58,430 nt of DNA from Peptococcaceae bacterium BICA1-7 (GCA_000802095.1 JUEB01000002.1:1-58430); one strand, 5' to 3'; shown: positions 36,930 to 45,320, counted from the first letter of the stretch. Numbers and translations are program-made. The notes: generated from the letters alone by a model not told the origin.

Positions 36930-37552
36930 TTTAAACGGTGGGACTCCAATCTCTTAACAAATTCGGGATGTGGCTGGAATCCTAATTCAACCGCACGATC
37001 CAGGTGCTCTATGGCCTTTGGGAATTTTTCATTCAGGTAATAGGCATAGGCCAGATTGTTGTGCCCCAGGGAGAAATCAGGGGCGAATTCAACCAGCTTT
37101 TCCCCCACCTCAATGGCCTTATCTATATTGTCTTGCTGGAGGTAGGCGTTGATAAGATTGCTCCAGGCCTGGGCAATTTCCGGGTTCATTTCGATGGCCT
37201 TTTCAAGGGCCTCGATGGCCTCTTCAGGCATGGCCATTTGCAGATAGGCAAAGCCTATATTGGCGTAGCCCCGGGCATATCTGGGCTCAATCTGCACAGC
37301 CTTCTGGTTGACCTCAACCACCTTTTCCAGCTCTCCCAGCTTGAAATAGATATAGCCAAGGTTTACGCAGGCCTCGAACATCCGCCCGCTATTTTCTATG
37401 GCCTCCTCAAAATACTGGATGGCCTCCCTGTACCTTCCCTGCTCCATGAAGAAAACACCCAGGTTGTTGTAGGAGTTGGCACAGCCAGGGTTTTCATTCA
37501 GTATATTTATTTGTTCTGCGATAAATTTATCAGCGCTCTGCGGTGTTTTCAT
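36926..37552 (-). CDS. Tetratricopeptide repeat protein
   Basis: A 208-residue protein from the ATG at 37552 (MKTPQSADKFIAEQ). At least five TPR units of 34 residues are visible, for example NPGCANSYNNLGVFFMEQGR, SGRMFEACVNLGYIYFKLGE, EPRYARGYANIGFAYLQMAM, NPEIAQAWSNLINAYLQQDN and DFSLGHNNLAYAYYLNEKFP. There is no signal peptide, so it is cytoplasmic. TPRs bind proteins; the place right after dsrD suggests a role with DsrAB or its assembly, but that is inference. Confidence 0.85.
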   Translation of the reverse strand: MKTPQSADKFIAEQINILNENPGCANSYNNLGVFFMEQGRYREAIQYFEEAIENSGRMFEACVNLGYIYFKLGELEKVVEVNQKAVQIEPRYARGYANIGFAYLQMAMPEEAIEALEKAIEMNPEIAQAWSNLINAYLQQDNIDKAIEVGEKLVEFAPDFSLGHNNLAYAYYLNEKFPKAIEHLDRAVELGFQPHPEFVKRLESHRLK

Positions 37553-37583
37553 GTGTACCGCCTCTCCTTCTGTTAAAGTTAAA

Positions 37584-37616
37584 GAGGCCGCCACCTTGCT
37601 AAAGATAGCGGCCCCT
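37584..37616 (-). terminator. Hairpin between dsrD and the TPR gene
   Basis: On the minus strand GGCCGC and GCGGCC pair around a 16-base loop, followed by TCTTT. It may partly end dsrABD transcription and lower expression of the TPR and YkgJ genes. Confidence 0.5.
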
Positions 37617-37633
37617 TAAACTAACTACAAATA

Positions 37634-37885
37634 CTACTCGTCAGATCCCTCGGTGGGGTCTTCGGTCATGCCCCTGCCCTTCAGGCCGTACATGGTGCTG
37701 CTGCCGGTGGAGAAATAAATCAATACTCCCTCCATGACAAGCTCGCTGGCTGCCTTTTTGACTTCCCTCATTTTGGCTCCGGGAACCTTTTCCGATACAG
37801 CCTTTTCCATATCTTTGAAATAGAACTTGGTTTTTTTGCTGCCTTCGGCAAATTCCAGAATAGCCTTTTTGAGCTCTTCCATCAT
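37634..37885 (-). CDS. dsrD: DsrD, activator of sulfite reductase
   Basis: An 83-residue winged-helix-like protein: KKAILEFAEGSKKTKFYFKD and KKAASELVMEGVLIYFSTGS match DsrD. The protein is known as an allosteric activator of DsrAB and is a marker for the reductive direction of the pathway. The C-terminal 13 residues are acidic. It starts 26 bases after the dsrB stop, in the usual dsrABD order. Confidence 0.95.
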   Translation of the reverse strand: MMEELKKAILEFAEGSKKTKFYFKDMEKAVSEKVPGAKMREVKKAASELVMEGVLIYFSTGSSTMYGLKGRGMTEDPTEGSDE

Positions 37886-37911
37886 AACATCTCCTTTATA
37901 CTAGGTAAGAC

Positions 37912-39108
37912 CTACTCGTCAATACCACCTGCCGCCTTGGAAACTGCCCAGGCTGCATCGGTGAATTTGAACTGAGTGCTGGTCCGCCAGGTGTCGTATG
38001 CAAGACGGTAGTCGTCGATCAGGTGCTCAGTAAAGGGCAGCCCGGTCTTTTCGAAGAATCTCTCCCAGCCGATCCTTTCGGCCCAGTCGCCCAGGCGCTC
38101 GTACTTGTTGGCGCTGTTTGCGTAGGCGTTGATGATCTTTTTAACCGAGTCAACCACCTCGGGGAAACGAGGGAAGTTGTTCGGCAGCCAGGGCACAACC
38201 ACCTTGGAGAACTTGGGCTCGCTGATGCGGTTGGAAATCTTTCCACCGGCCAGTATGGTCACGCCGTCACCCTCTTTATCGGAGAGAGGCAGGGCCTGGC
38301 ACATGGTGTAGCAGTTTCCGCAGAACATGCAGCGCTCATCTTTAATCTTGACGGTTCTTTTGCCCTCCGCAGTCTTGTCCGGGGAGATGGCTCCCACCGG
38401 GCAGGCGGCGATGGCCAGGGGAATTTCGCAAAGCTTGCTGATATACTCATGGTCTACGATAGGAGGCTTCCGGTGATAGCCCAGCAGCGCTATGTCAGAG
38501 CAGTGCACGGCGCCGCACATGTTCAGGCAGCAGGCCATGGAAACCCTTAACTTGGCCGGAAGATCCATCCCGGTGAAGTATTCGAACAGCTCATCCGACA
38601 CCGCCTTAACCATGGAAGAAGCGTCAGTGGCCGGAGTGTGGCAGTGGATGTAGCCCTGGGTGTGCACGATGTTGGTGATGCCGGCGCCGGTTCCGCCGAT
38701 GGGGAACTTAAAGCTGCCGGAAACGTGCTTGCGGCTCTGCAGGTCCTTTTTCAGGGCCTCAAGCTTTTCCAGGCTGTCCACGAGAAATTCAATGTTGTTA
38801 CGGGTGGTGAAACGGACATAGCCACCGCAGTGCTTGTCGGCTATATCGCAGATTTCCCTGACATGCTCAACACTCATGAAACGGGCGGCACCGCACCTGA
38901 CGGTGAACACCTTGGCTCCGGTTTCAGATACGTGCACCAGCACACCGGGCTCCAGAATATCGTGGTAAGCCCACTTGCCGTAGTTTTCCTTAATAACAGG
39001 CGGGAAATACTCCCAGTAATGCCTCGGACCCAGGTCTGTAAGCCTGCCTTCCTGCGGAGTCTCAGGAATATATCTGCCCAGTCTTTCTAAAGATAATTTT
39101 TCACTCAT
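37912..39108 (-). CDS. dsrB: Dissimilatory sulfite reductase, beta subunit
   Basis: A 398-residue beta subunit carrying the catalytic sirohaem-[4Fe-4S] site. [14 protein letters not shown] and [16 protein letters not shown] supply the four cysteines of the sirohaem-coupled cluster; CPVGAISPD and [18 protein letters not shown] hold the ferredoxin-domain cluster. With DsrA it forms the alpha2beta2 enzyme reducing sulfite with DsrC as co-substrate. It starts 16 bases after dsrA. Confidence 0.97.
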   Translation of the reverse strand: MSEKLSLERLGRYIPETPQEGRLTDLGPRHYWEYFPPVIKENYGKWAYHDILEPGVLVHVSETGAKVFTVRCGAARFMSVEHVREICDIADKHCGGYVRFTTRNNIEFLVDSLEKLEALKKDLQSRKHVSGSFKFPIGGTGAGITNIVHTQGYIHCHTPATDASSMVKAVSDELFEYFTGMDLPAKLRVSMACCLNMCGAVHCSDIALLGYHRKPPIVDHEYISKLCEIPLAIAACPVGAISPDKTAEGKRTVKIKDERCMFCGNCYTMCQALPLSDKEGDGVTILAGGKISNRISEPKFSKVVVPWLPNNFPRFPEVVDSVKKIINAYANSANKYERLGDWAERIGWERFFEKTGLPFTEHLIDDYRLAYDTWRTSTQFKFTDAAWAVSKAAGGIDE

Positions 39109-39124
39109 TTACACTAACCCCCCT

Positions 39125-40543
39125 CTATCTCTTATGTCTCGTCCGATAATCATTGATATCCCGCTTCCAGCCGCCGGCAACGTCTTCTTCCTTCCAGAAG
39201 ATGTACGGGTTGGAACGAGGAGCCCTGACCATTTGCGGCGCGGGAGGCAGTTCGAGAACCTCGATAAACTTCGGCAGGCCGATACGCTGAATCATTTCAC
39301 CGACGCGCTCACGGTTCTTGCCTTCATCCATCCAGTATTCCCATATCTTCTCGATAACTTCCTTGATGTTATCATAGGGAGCCTCAGCCTTCATAAAGGG
39401 AACCAGCAGGGTAGCCATCTGGGCGCCGTCCAGGATGGGGGCCTTGGCACCGCAGAGCAGGCTCACGCCGGTATCGGTGCCGGGCTTCAAAGCCCTGGGC
39501 ATGGTGTTGATGCAGTGCATGCAGCGCACACATTCCGCATTGTCTATTTTCAGCTTGCCATCCACCATGGCCATGCAGTTGGAGGGGCAAAGGTCAAAAA
39601 CCTCTTTCTGGATGTCGAATTTACCCCAGTCTTTTTTGCCGTGAGCTCCGGCATTGGGTTTAATATCGCCGGCGATGTATGCTTTTACAGCTTCCTGGTC
39701 GATTCTAATATCATCTCTCCAGGTGCCGATGAAGGACAGGTCGGAGCGGGCGATGGAAGCCACGCAGCCGTTGGGACAGCCGTCAAACTTAAACTTGAAC
39801 TTATAGGGGAAAGCCGGACGGTGCAGTTCATCCTGGTAGTAGTTGGTCAGCTCATAGCTCAGCTCCTGGGTATCAATGCAGGCAAACTCGCAGCGGGCCT
39901 TGCCGATACAGCAGGAAGGAGTTCTCAGGTTAGATCCGGAACCTCCGATATCAGTGTCCATGACATGGGTCAGGTCAAAGAAGATGGGCTCCAACTGCTC
40001 GGTGGTGGTTCCCAGAAGAACCAGGTCACCGGTGGAACCGTGCAGGTTCATCAGACCGCTGCCCCTGTATTCCCACAGGTCGCAGATGGTCCGCAGAAAA
40101 TCTGTATCATAAAACTTACTGGCCGGCTGGTTTACGCGCATGGTGTGGAAGTGGGCCACTGAGGGATATTTTTCCGCCAGGTCCGAGTACCTTCCGATAA
40201 CACCGCCGCCGTAACCCATAACGCCGACGATTCCGCCGTGCTTCCAGTGGGTCTCGCCTTCTACAAAGGACTGCTCCAGCACTCCCAGCAAATCTTCGGT
40301 GCCTTCCCTGTCAATCAGCATTTTGTCATCAGCAAGCTTTTTCCTGCGCAGGGCGTTGCGCTTGGCGTCGGCCACAAAGCTGGGCCACGGTCCCTTTTCC
40401 AGCTCATCAAGCATGGGGATTTCATGCTTAATTTTAAAATTTTTCAGTTCCTCTTCGGTGTAGTTTTTTAGCTCGGCGTCAGAGTATATTCTCGACTCCT
40501 GGTAGCTTATTTTCTTGACTGGTCTTTTCGGTTCAAAAGCCAC
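39125..40543 (-). CDS. dsrA: Dissimilatory sulfite reductase, alpha subunit
   Basis: A 472-residue alpha subunit, somewhat longer than the typical 430-440. CCIGKARCEFACIDT (about 219-233) and FDGCPNGCVAS provide the C-x5-C and C-x3-C cluster ligands; CPSNCMAMV and CVRCMHCINTMP the ferredoxin domain. The first 45 residues are charged and may account for the extra length. The GTG start follows AAAAGGAGGT by seven bases. It is the first gene of dsrA-dsrB-dsrD-TPR-YkgJ. Confidence 0.97.
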   Translation of the reverse strand: MAFEPKRPVKKISYQESRIYSDAELKNYTEEELKNFKIKHEIPMLDELEKGPWPSFVADAKRNALRRKKLADDKMLIDREGTEDLLGVLEQSFVEGETHWKHGGIVGVMGYGGGVIGRYSDLAEKYPSVAHFHTMRVNQPASKFYDTDFLRTICDLWEYRGSGLMNLHGSTGDLVLLGTTTEQLEPIFFDLTHVMDTDIGGSGSNLRTPSCCIGKARCEFACIDTQELSYELTNYYQDELHRPAFPYKFKFKFDGCPNGCVASIARSDLSFIGTWRDDIRIDQEAVKAYIAGDIKPNAGAHGKKDWGKFDIQKEVFDLCPSNCMAMVDGKLKIDNAECVRCMHCINTMPRALKPGTDTGVSLLCGAKAPILDGAQMATLLVPFMKAEAPYDNIKEVIEKIWEYWMDEGKNRERVGEMIQRIGLPKFIEVLELPPAPQMVRAPRSNPYIFWKEEDVAGGWKRDINDYRTRHKR

Positions 40544-40572
40544 TGGCGATACCTCCTTTTGTTAATATGGAT

Positions 40573-40620
40573 TCAAACCAACTATGTTTTTCTTGTTCAG
40601 TTCAAATCCACATGGTTTGA
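40573..40620. promoter_or_regulatory. Inverted repeat in the dsrA leader
   Basis: TCAAACCA and TGGTTTGA are perfect complements 32 bases apart, between 30 and 77 bases upstream of the dsrA start. They could form an RNA stem or bind a dimeric regulator; neither is shown by the sequence alone. Confidence 0.35.
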
Positions 40621-41439
40621 GACTACCTGGACAATTTAAAAATGGAACCTGTTTTCCTCCCGCTGATCGCACGGGAAGTAATTAAAGAAGGTTTTAGTGC
40701 TGCGTCATAAACTTCCGCCTGCACCGGGGGGCCGGCCGTCCCTCTGGCCTGCCAGCCTGCAGCCTCCGGTAGAGGTGCTGCCCGTTAACTTATCCCTATC
40801 CTCCACGCTGTTCTCTTTATCTGGCGCATCATCGGATACCAAAGCGATAAACAACCTAACCTCCCTTCCCAGCATTCATTCCTCCCCTGGCGGTACTACT
40901 TCCATTGTAAATCTGATAAAGCAATTCAATTTCGCTGCGACCAACCGGGGCCTTATTATGCTTAAATCGAGGGCAATTACTTGTCCCCGTAAAGAATCTT
41001 TCAACATTTTAACTAATTAATATATACCTGTCCATGGGTGGCGGGGGACTTAAAAACCTTCTTCACAAAGACACAAAAATCCAACCCACGGTATCCCTTA
41101 AACCGGCATACCCGGTTCGCTTTAGCGGTACTGCCAGTCCAAGTGAAAAATGGGCGGACAAAAAATCTTTTTCAATACCTGTATTCGTTACTCATTACAT
41201 TATTCCTTCTAAAAGAGGTCATTTTTTTTAAATTAGGCCACTGTCTGCCTCTGTCAGCCCTGATGACGGGGTCTTGTCCCCAGTCAGGACAAACATCTGC
41301 AGACCTTCCCCAACCCCTCGTCTACAGGCATATTTTACACCACCCTTAGTGTAAAGTCCACAGGATGTGGCTGCCATTGCAGAGATGGCAAATCAGTTCC
41401 CAATGACTTGAAATTTTTAAAGGTAATTTTTTCGGCATT

Positions 41440-41451
41440 TTTTGGTATAAT
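41440..41451 (+). promoter_or_regulatory. Extended -10 promoter of the cyclophilin gene
   Basis: TTTGGTATAAT has a perfect -10 hexamer (41446-41451) with the TG of an extended -10. The -35 position is T-rich and weak. Initiation would be about 25 bases before the ATG. Confidence 0.6.
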
Positions 41452-41482
41452 AGTCACATTCATGCGGAAAGGAAGATGAATT

Positions 41483-42004
41483 ATGAACCAAAATCCTGTA
41501 GCTACCATTGAAATGGGGACCGGCAAACAAATCAAGGTGGAGCTTTATCCCGGGATAGCCCCCAATACTGTAAAAAATTTTATTTCTCTGGCCAACAAGG
41601 GGTTTTATGACGGGCTCATATTCCACAGGGTAATCCCAGGCTTCATGATCCAGGGGGGCTGCCCGCAAGGCACCGGAATGGGAGGCCCGGGGTACTGCAT
41701 AAAGGGTGAGTTCACCGGCAACCGCCACCCCAACAGCCTGGAGCATGACCGGGGAGTCATTTCCATGGCCAGATCAAGCATGCCCGACTCGGCCGGCTCC
41801 CAGTTTTTCATCATGACTAAAAAATCCCCCCACCTGGACGGGCAGTACGCCTCCTTCGGGAAGGTGACCGAGGGCATGGAAGAAGTGGACCGCATAGTCG
41901 GCTCGGAAAGGAATCACCAGGACCGGCCCAATGAGGACCAGCAAATGAAAAAAGTAACCGTGGAGACCTTCGGGGTAGAATACGGGGAGCCGGAACACGC
42001 GTAA
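41483..42004 (+). CDS. Cyclophilin-type peptidyl-prolyl isomerase
   Basis: A 173-residue cytoplasmic prolyl isomerase. FHRVIPGFMIQGGCPQGTG carries the catalytic Arg and the Phe/Met/Gln pocket; ISMARSSMPDSAGSQFFI and LDGQYASFGKV complete the active site. No signal peptide is present. GGAAGATGAATT precedes the ATG. The stop codon overlaps the head motif of a heptad repeat (ATGCTTAAGGGTAATACC begins at 42004). Confidence 0.94.
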   Translation: MNQNPVATIEMGTGKQIKVELYPGIAPNTVKNFISLANKGFYDGLIFHRVIPGFMIQGGCPQGTGMGGPGYCIKGEFTGNRHPNSLEHDRGVISMARSSMPDSAGSQFFIMTKKSPHLDGQYASFGKVTEGMEEVDRIVGSERNHQDRPNEDQQMKKVTVETFGVEYGEPEHA

Positions 42005-42207
42005 TGCTTAAGGGTAATACCTCCGGTCAGGAGACAGGAGACTGCTAACAGGCACAAACACCAGGGTCGGGAGACAGGAGACAGAATTTGTCCAAAGCAT
42101 TCCTTTTTGGATAGCTAATTTGACAGAAGGTCAGACATTAACAGGCATAAAAGGTCAGGCTTTTAAAATCTCCTGTATCCTGTCTCCTGTCTTCTGTCTC
42201 CTGACCC
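42004..42207. repeat. Heptad arrays 10a-10c with head motif
   Basis: The head (42004-42030) reads ATGCTTAAGGGTAATACC, then TCCGGTCAGG. 10a (42025-42044) and 10b (42065-42088, GGTCGGGAGACAGGAGACAG) are plus-oriented; 10c (42169-42207) is inverted, with CTCCTGT/CTTCTGT units ending CTGACC. They fill the gap between convergent cyclophilin and Lrp genes. No classic terminator is seen, so the inverted arrays may themselves form the hairpin. Confidence 0.85.
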
Positions 42208-42222
42208 GTAAAACAATCAGTA

Positions 42223-42639
42223 TCAGCCTTTAATCCTGCCTATGGAAAGGTTCACTCTGTAGTTGCCATAGGCAAGTATCCTGTCCAGCAGGCGGCTCAG
42301 GTCCTCTGAGGAGGCCAGGCTGGCCTCCAGAAGGTAGCATCCCTCCCCACTGGTACGGTGAACACTGATAATCTCTTCATTGCCGGCCGCAAAGGACTCA
42401 AAGGAGTGGTGGCCGGCAGTCTTCATATAAACAGTGATAAATGCCGTTATGGCCCTGCCCATCTTTTCAGTGTTAAGCTTTACCGTATACTCCTCAATGA
42501 TCCCCAGTTCTTCCAGCCTGCGAATCCTGGCTGCCACCGCCTGGCCGGTGAGGTGAACCCTCTGTCCTATCTCCTTCCACTGCATGCGGGAGTTTTTCTG
42601 AAGGCAGCGAATTATTTCCATATCCGTCCAGTCAATCAT
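42223..42639 (-). CDS. Lrp/AsnC-family regulator
   Basis: A 138-residue Lrp-type regulator: HTH in MQWKEIGQRVHLTGQAVAARIRRL (given here in part as KEIGQRVHLTGQAVAARI) and a RAM-type domain (ITAFITVYMKTAG, EGCYLLEASLAS). It is shorter than the regulator at 25843 and has a different effector pocket. AGAGGGG precedes the ATG. It is divergent from the MBL-fold gene, which it may control. Confidence 0.9.
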   Translation of the reverse strand: MIDWTDMEIIRCLQKNSRMQWKEIGQRVHLTGQAVAARIRRLEELGIIEEYTVKLNTEKMGRAITAFITVYMKTAGHHSFESFAAGNEEIISVHRTSGEGCYLLEASLASSEDLSRLLDRILAYGNYRVNLSIGRIKG

Positions 42640-42747
42640 TTAGCCCCTCTTCCTTTCACCGGAGAAGTAAAACCTCCCAAACTATTTCACCGCGATATGG
42701 CTGTTATGACTGTGCGGTGATAGTATTTAACCGGGAGGTGATGAACC

Positions 42748-43512
42748 ATTAAAATAAGGCTTGTACGCCACGCCACCACAATTGTTATAGCCGGGGGATC
42801 AAAAATACTGGTAGACCCCATGCTCAGCCCTGCCGGGGCCATGGCCCCGGTGGAGAATTCGGCAAACCGGCTGCGGAATCCTCTTGTGGATCTTCCGGCC
42901 AGCGCCGGTGATCTAATCGATGTTGATGCCGTACTGCTTACTCACACTCACCGGGATCATTTTGACAGTGAGGCAGCCAGTCTCCTGCCCCGGTACCTGC
43001 CGCTGCTCTGCCAGCCGGAAGACCAGGAAAAACTTTTGGGAATGGGCTTTGGCAAGGTCATTCCGGTAAACACCTCTTTTTGCTGGAATGGGATAACTTT
43101 TACCAGGACCGGGGGAAGGCACGGCACCGGAGAGATTGGAAAAATGATGGGGCCCGTTTCAGGCTTCGTGCTGGAGGCTGAAAATGAGCCCCGCCTCTAT
43201 ATCGCCGGCGACACCGTTTGGTGTCCGGAAGTGGAATCAGCCCTTGGGTCCTTTCAGCCGGAAATAACGGTTGTCTACTCGGGGGCAGCCCGATTTAACA
43301 CCGGGGACCCCATTACCATGACGGCCGATGACATCATCCGGGTGTGCCTTAAAAATGAGGGTACCCGCATCCTGGCGGTGCATATGGAGGCTTTTAACCA
43401 CTGTGCCCTGACCCGGGAGGAACTGGGCCGCCGCCTTGAAAAGGAAGGGTTGTCCGGCAGGGTGATCATTCCAGCCGACGGAGAGTGGGTTGATTTCTCC
43501 GGAAGCTTATAA
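42748..43512 (+). CDS. Metallo-beta-lactamase-fold hydrolase with apparent ATT start
   Basis: A 254-residue MBL-fold protein: LTHTHRDHFDSEA is the H-x-H-x-D-H metal motif, with IAGDTVWCPEVES and ILAVHMEAFNHCA supplying later ligands. It resembles UlaG/UPF0173-type metal-dependent hydrolases; the substrate is unknown. The first ATG in frame (42820) would cut off IRLVRHATTIVIAGGSKILVD, a conserved first strand. ATT at 42748 (followed by AAAATAAGG) gives the family start MKIRLVRHAT and lies nine bases after GGGAGG; a TGA two codons upstream closes the frame. No ATG, GTG or TTG exists in between. Confidence 0.85.
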   Translation: MKIRLVRHATTIVIAGGSKILVDPMLSPAGAMAPVENSANRLRNPLVDLPASAGDLIDVDAVLLTHTHRDHFDSEAASLLPRYLPLLCQPEDQEKLLGMGFGKVIPVNTSFCWNGITFTRTGGRHGTGEIGKMMGPVSGFVLEAENEPRLYIAGDTVWCPEVESALGSFQPEITVVYSGAARFNTGDPITMTADDIIRVCLKNEGTRILAVHMEAFNHCALTREELGRRLEKEGLSGRVIIPADGEWVDFSGSL

Positions 43513-43521
43513 AGAAATACC

Positions 43522-43560
43522 CGCAAAAAAAGGCTGCCGATTTTTTCGACAGCCTTTCTT
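43522..43560. terminator. Bidirectional terminator between the MBL and aminomutase genes
   Basis: AAAGGCTGCCGA (43529-43540) and TCGACAGCCTTT (43546-43557) pair around a T-rich loop; A and T runs flank both sides. Both genes end here convergently. Confidence 0.75.
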
Positions 43561-43567
43561 CCACTGG

Positions 43568-44830
43568 TCAGGAGGGCTCCATAGCACACTCCAGAATCCT
43601 GTTTTCCCAGGTGCGTATCTTTACTTTCCCGCTTTCCCTTCCGATCAGGTATTGGGGCAGCAGCGGTGTCTTTCCGTATCCGTTGGGGGCGTTGATAATG
43701 TAGGTGGGAACAGCCAGCCCCGAGGTATAGCCCCGAAGCTTCTCAATTATGGCCAGGCCCTCTTCCACCGAGGTTATAAAGTGTCCTGTTCCTTTAACCT
43801 GCTTGGCATGAAATATATAGTAGGGGCGCACTCTTATTTTCAAAAGCTCCTGGTTAAGCTTTTTCATAACGAGAGGATCATTGTTTATACCCCTTAACAG
43901 AACAGCCTGGTTGCCCAGCACCACCCCTGCCCCAACCAGCATGTCGCAGGCCAGCTTGCTCTCGGGAGTTATCTCCCGGGGGTGATTAAACTGGGTGTTA
44001 ATGAATACCGGCGGGTGCTTTTTAAGCACATCACACAGCTCCTGGGTGATCCTCTGGGGCATGGTCACAATGGCCCTGGTGCCTATTCTTTTTATCTCTA
44101 CATGGTCAATGCTGTCCAGTTCCCCGAGCAGCCAGTCAATCCTCCTGTCATCCAGCAGGAGGGCATCTCCTCCGGTGATGAGGACATCTCTTATTTCCCT
44201 GTTTTTGCGAATATAGTCAAGGGCGGCCACCATGCTGCCCCGGGGCTGGTGCCTGTCATTCTCTCCTATATTTCTGCGCCTCTGGCAGTGGCGGCAATAC
44301 ATGGCGCACTGGTTGGTAACATTGATAATGAGCCTGTCAGGATACCGCCTGGTTATACAGGGTGCAGGCGAGGTATATTCTTCGGCCATAGGGTCGGAGT
44401 ACCCGGACTCATCCAGCTCTTCCACAGATGGGACAGACTGAAGCATTATGGCATCCTCTTCGGCGCCCGGGTCCATAAGTGAGGCGTAATACGGTGAAAT
44501 AGCCCAGCGGTAGAGGTTCCCCACCATTTTTATCTCCCGGCAGCGGCCTTCACTGAGATGAAAAATCTCCTTTAACAATTCAGCCCCGGTTATCCGGTGG
44601 GCCATATGCCAGCGCCAGTCCTTCCAATCCTCTTCGGTGGCGCTAAAATGGCGGAGCAGACTTTCCCTGTTTTCCCTCACCCTGTCCTGCATATCAAAAC
44701 CGGTTTTTATATAGTCCTTTTTATCGGTGTAATCACTGATTCTTTTTCTTAGTTCCGCCGCACGGGTCAGGGCTATGGCCCTCTTTTCCTCTTCACTGTG
44801 GTTGAGCCTGTCGTAGGCGCCTATAGACAT
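43568..44830 (-). CDS. eam: KamA-family radical SAM aminomutase, predicted glutamate 2,3-aminomutase
   Basis: A 420-residue aminomutase: CAMYCRHCQRRRNIG (about 172) is the C-x3-C-x2-C SAM cluster motif, with ITGGDALLLDD and RIGTRAIVTMPQRIT in the barrel and the PLP lysine likely in the C-terminal part. In lysine 2,3-aminomutase two Asp residues bind the lysine side-chain amine. The aligned positions here are Asn (INNDPLVM) and Lys (FHAKQVKG), as expected for a glutamate enzyme making beta-glutamate, an osmolyte. Substrate assignment is inference. GGGGG precedes the ATG. Confidence 0.85.
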   Translation of the reverse strand: MSIGAYDRLNHSEEEKRAIALTRAAELRKRISDYTDKKDYIKTGFDMQDRVRENRESLLRHFSATEEDWKDWRWHMAHRITGAELLKEIFHLSEGRCREIKMVGNLYRWAISPYYASLMDPGAEEDAIMLQSVPSVEELDESGYSDPMAEEYTSPAPCITRRYPDRLIINVTNQCAMYCRHCQRRRNIGENDRHQPRGSMVAALDYIRKNREIRDVLITGGDALLLDDRRIDWLLGELDSIDHVEIKRIGTRAIVTMPQRITQELCDVLKKHPPVFINTQFNHPREITPESKLACDMLVGAGVVLGNQAVLLRGINNDPLVMKKLNQELLKIRVRPYYIFHAKQVKGTGHFITSVEEGLAIIEKLRGYTSGLAVPTYIINAPNGYGKTPLLPQYLIGRESGKVKIRTWENRILECAMEPS

Positions 44831-45277
44831 TTGTTATCCCCCTTTCAAGATAGGCGGTACCTCTATGAAACCTTAAAAAGCGGCTTCCCAATACACTGCA
44901 AGTTAAAGCAAAGCCTACCCCACCTTTCAACGCTTACGAAGTTAGCTGACGGATTCGGATTGAAAGTTAACCCTACCCGATTCGGTCGTCGGACGTTTGG
45001 CGTCGGTCGTCGGATAAAAAACCCCCAGAGGCTTCTTGATGCCTGACGGCTGACTACTGACGGCTAAATCAGGATTCACCCCACTAGATTGGGTCCTCCG
45101 CTTCTTTTATAAAGAATTAAGCGAGAGAAGGATATGGATTTATAGGTACAACTTGTATGTTTGTGTCGAGTTGTCTCTTGTTTTATTCTACCATAAAAGA
45201 GGGTTCCGGGGCAATTATCTTATTGTGCAATATTTTGACAAAGTGTTTGCGCGGCAAGGCTTTGTCACCTCCCAAAC
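44831..45277. other. Gap with heptad arrays upstream of the aminomutase
   Basis: Heptads of the CGGTCGT/CGGACGT type lie at 44982-45013 and GACGGCT/GACTACT units at 45039-45066, inverted to each other. ACCCCC...GGGG-type pairing is weak. No gene is evident; a plus-strand frame at 45157 has no ribosome site. Confidence 0.55.
44982..45066. repeat. Heptad arrays 11a and 11b
   Basis: 11a: CGGTCGTCGGACGTTTGGCG, then TCGGTCGTCGG. 11b: GCCTGACGGCTGACTACTGA, then CGGCT. The period is seven, but the unit family differs from the CAGAATA type. Confidence 0.75.
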
Positions 45278-45313
45278 AAAAAGGAACCGGCTGTGAGCCA
45301 GTTCCTTTTTGTT
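45275..45313 (-). terminator. Terminator of the acyl-CoA synthetase gene
   Basis: AAAAAGGAACCGGCT and AGCCAGTTCCTTTTT form a stem with a three to four-base loop; on the minus strand it ends in TTTTTGTTTG, directly after the stop at 45321. Confidence 0.85.
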
Positions 45314-45320
45314 TACTTTA

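Larger units (their letters stand above)
40544..41482. other. 939-base gap upstream of dsrA and the cyclophilin gene
   Basis: No intact gene is evident. In the dsrA leader an inverted repeat, TCAAACCA (40573-40580) and TGGTTTGA (40613-40620), could be an operator or stem-loop. At 41182-41228 lies the conserved TATTCGTT/ATTCCTTCT/T-run block. The minus strand at 41195-41018 has a short frame broken by TGA at codon 8. At 41357-41395 the plus strand encodes SPQDVAAIA, similar to the remnant near 34680. The cyclophilin promoter is at the right end. I could not pick a convincing dsrA promoter. Confidence 0.5.

Noticed and set aside
39134-40162. A 342-codon open frame on the plus strand
   Set aside because: It lies entirely antisense to dsrA, has no ribosome site and no recognisable domain; it is a by-product of codon bias.
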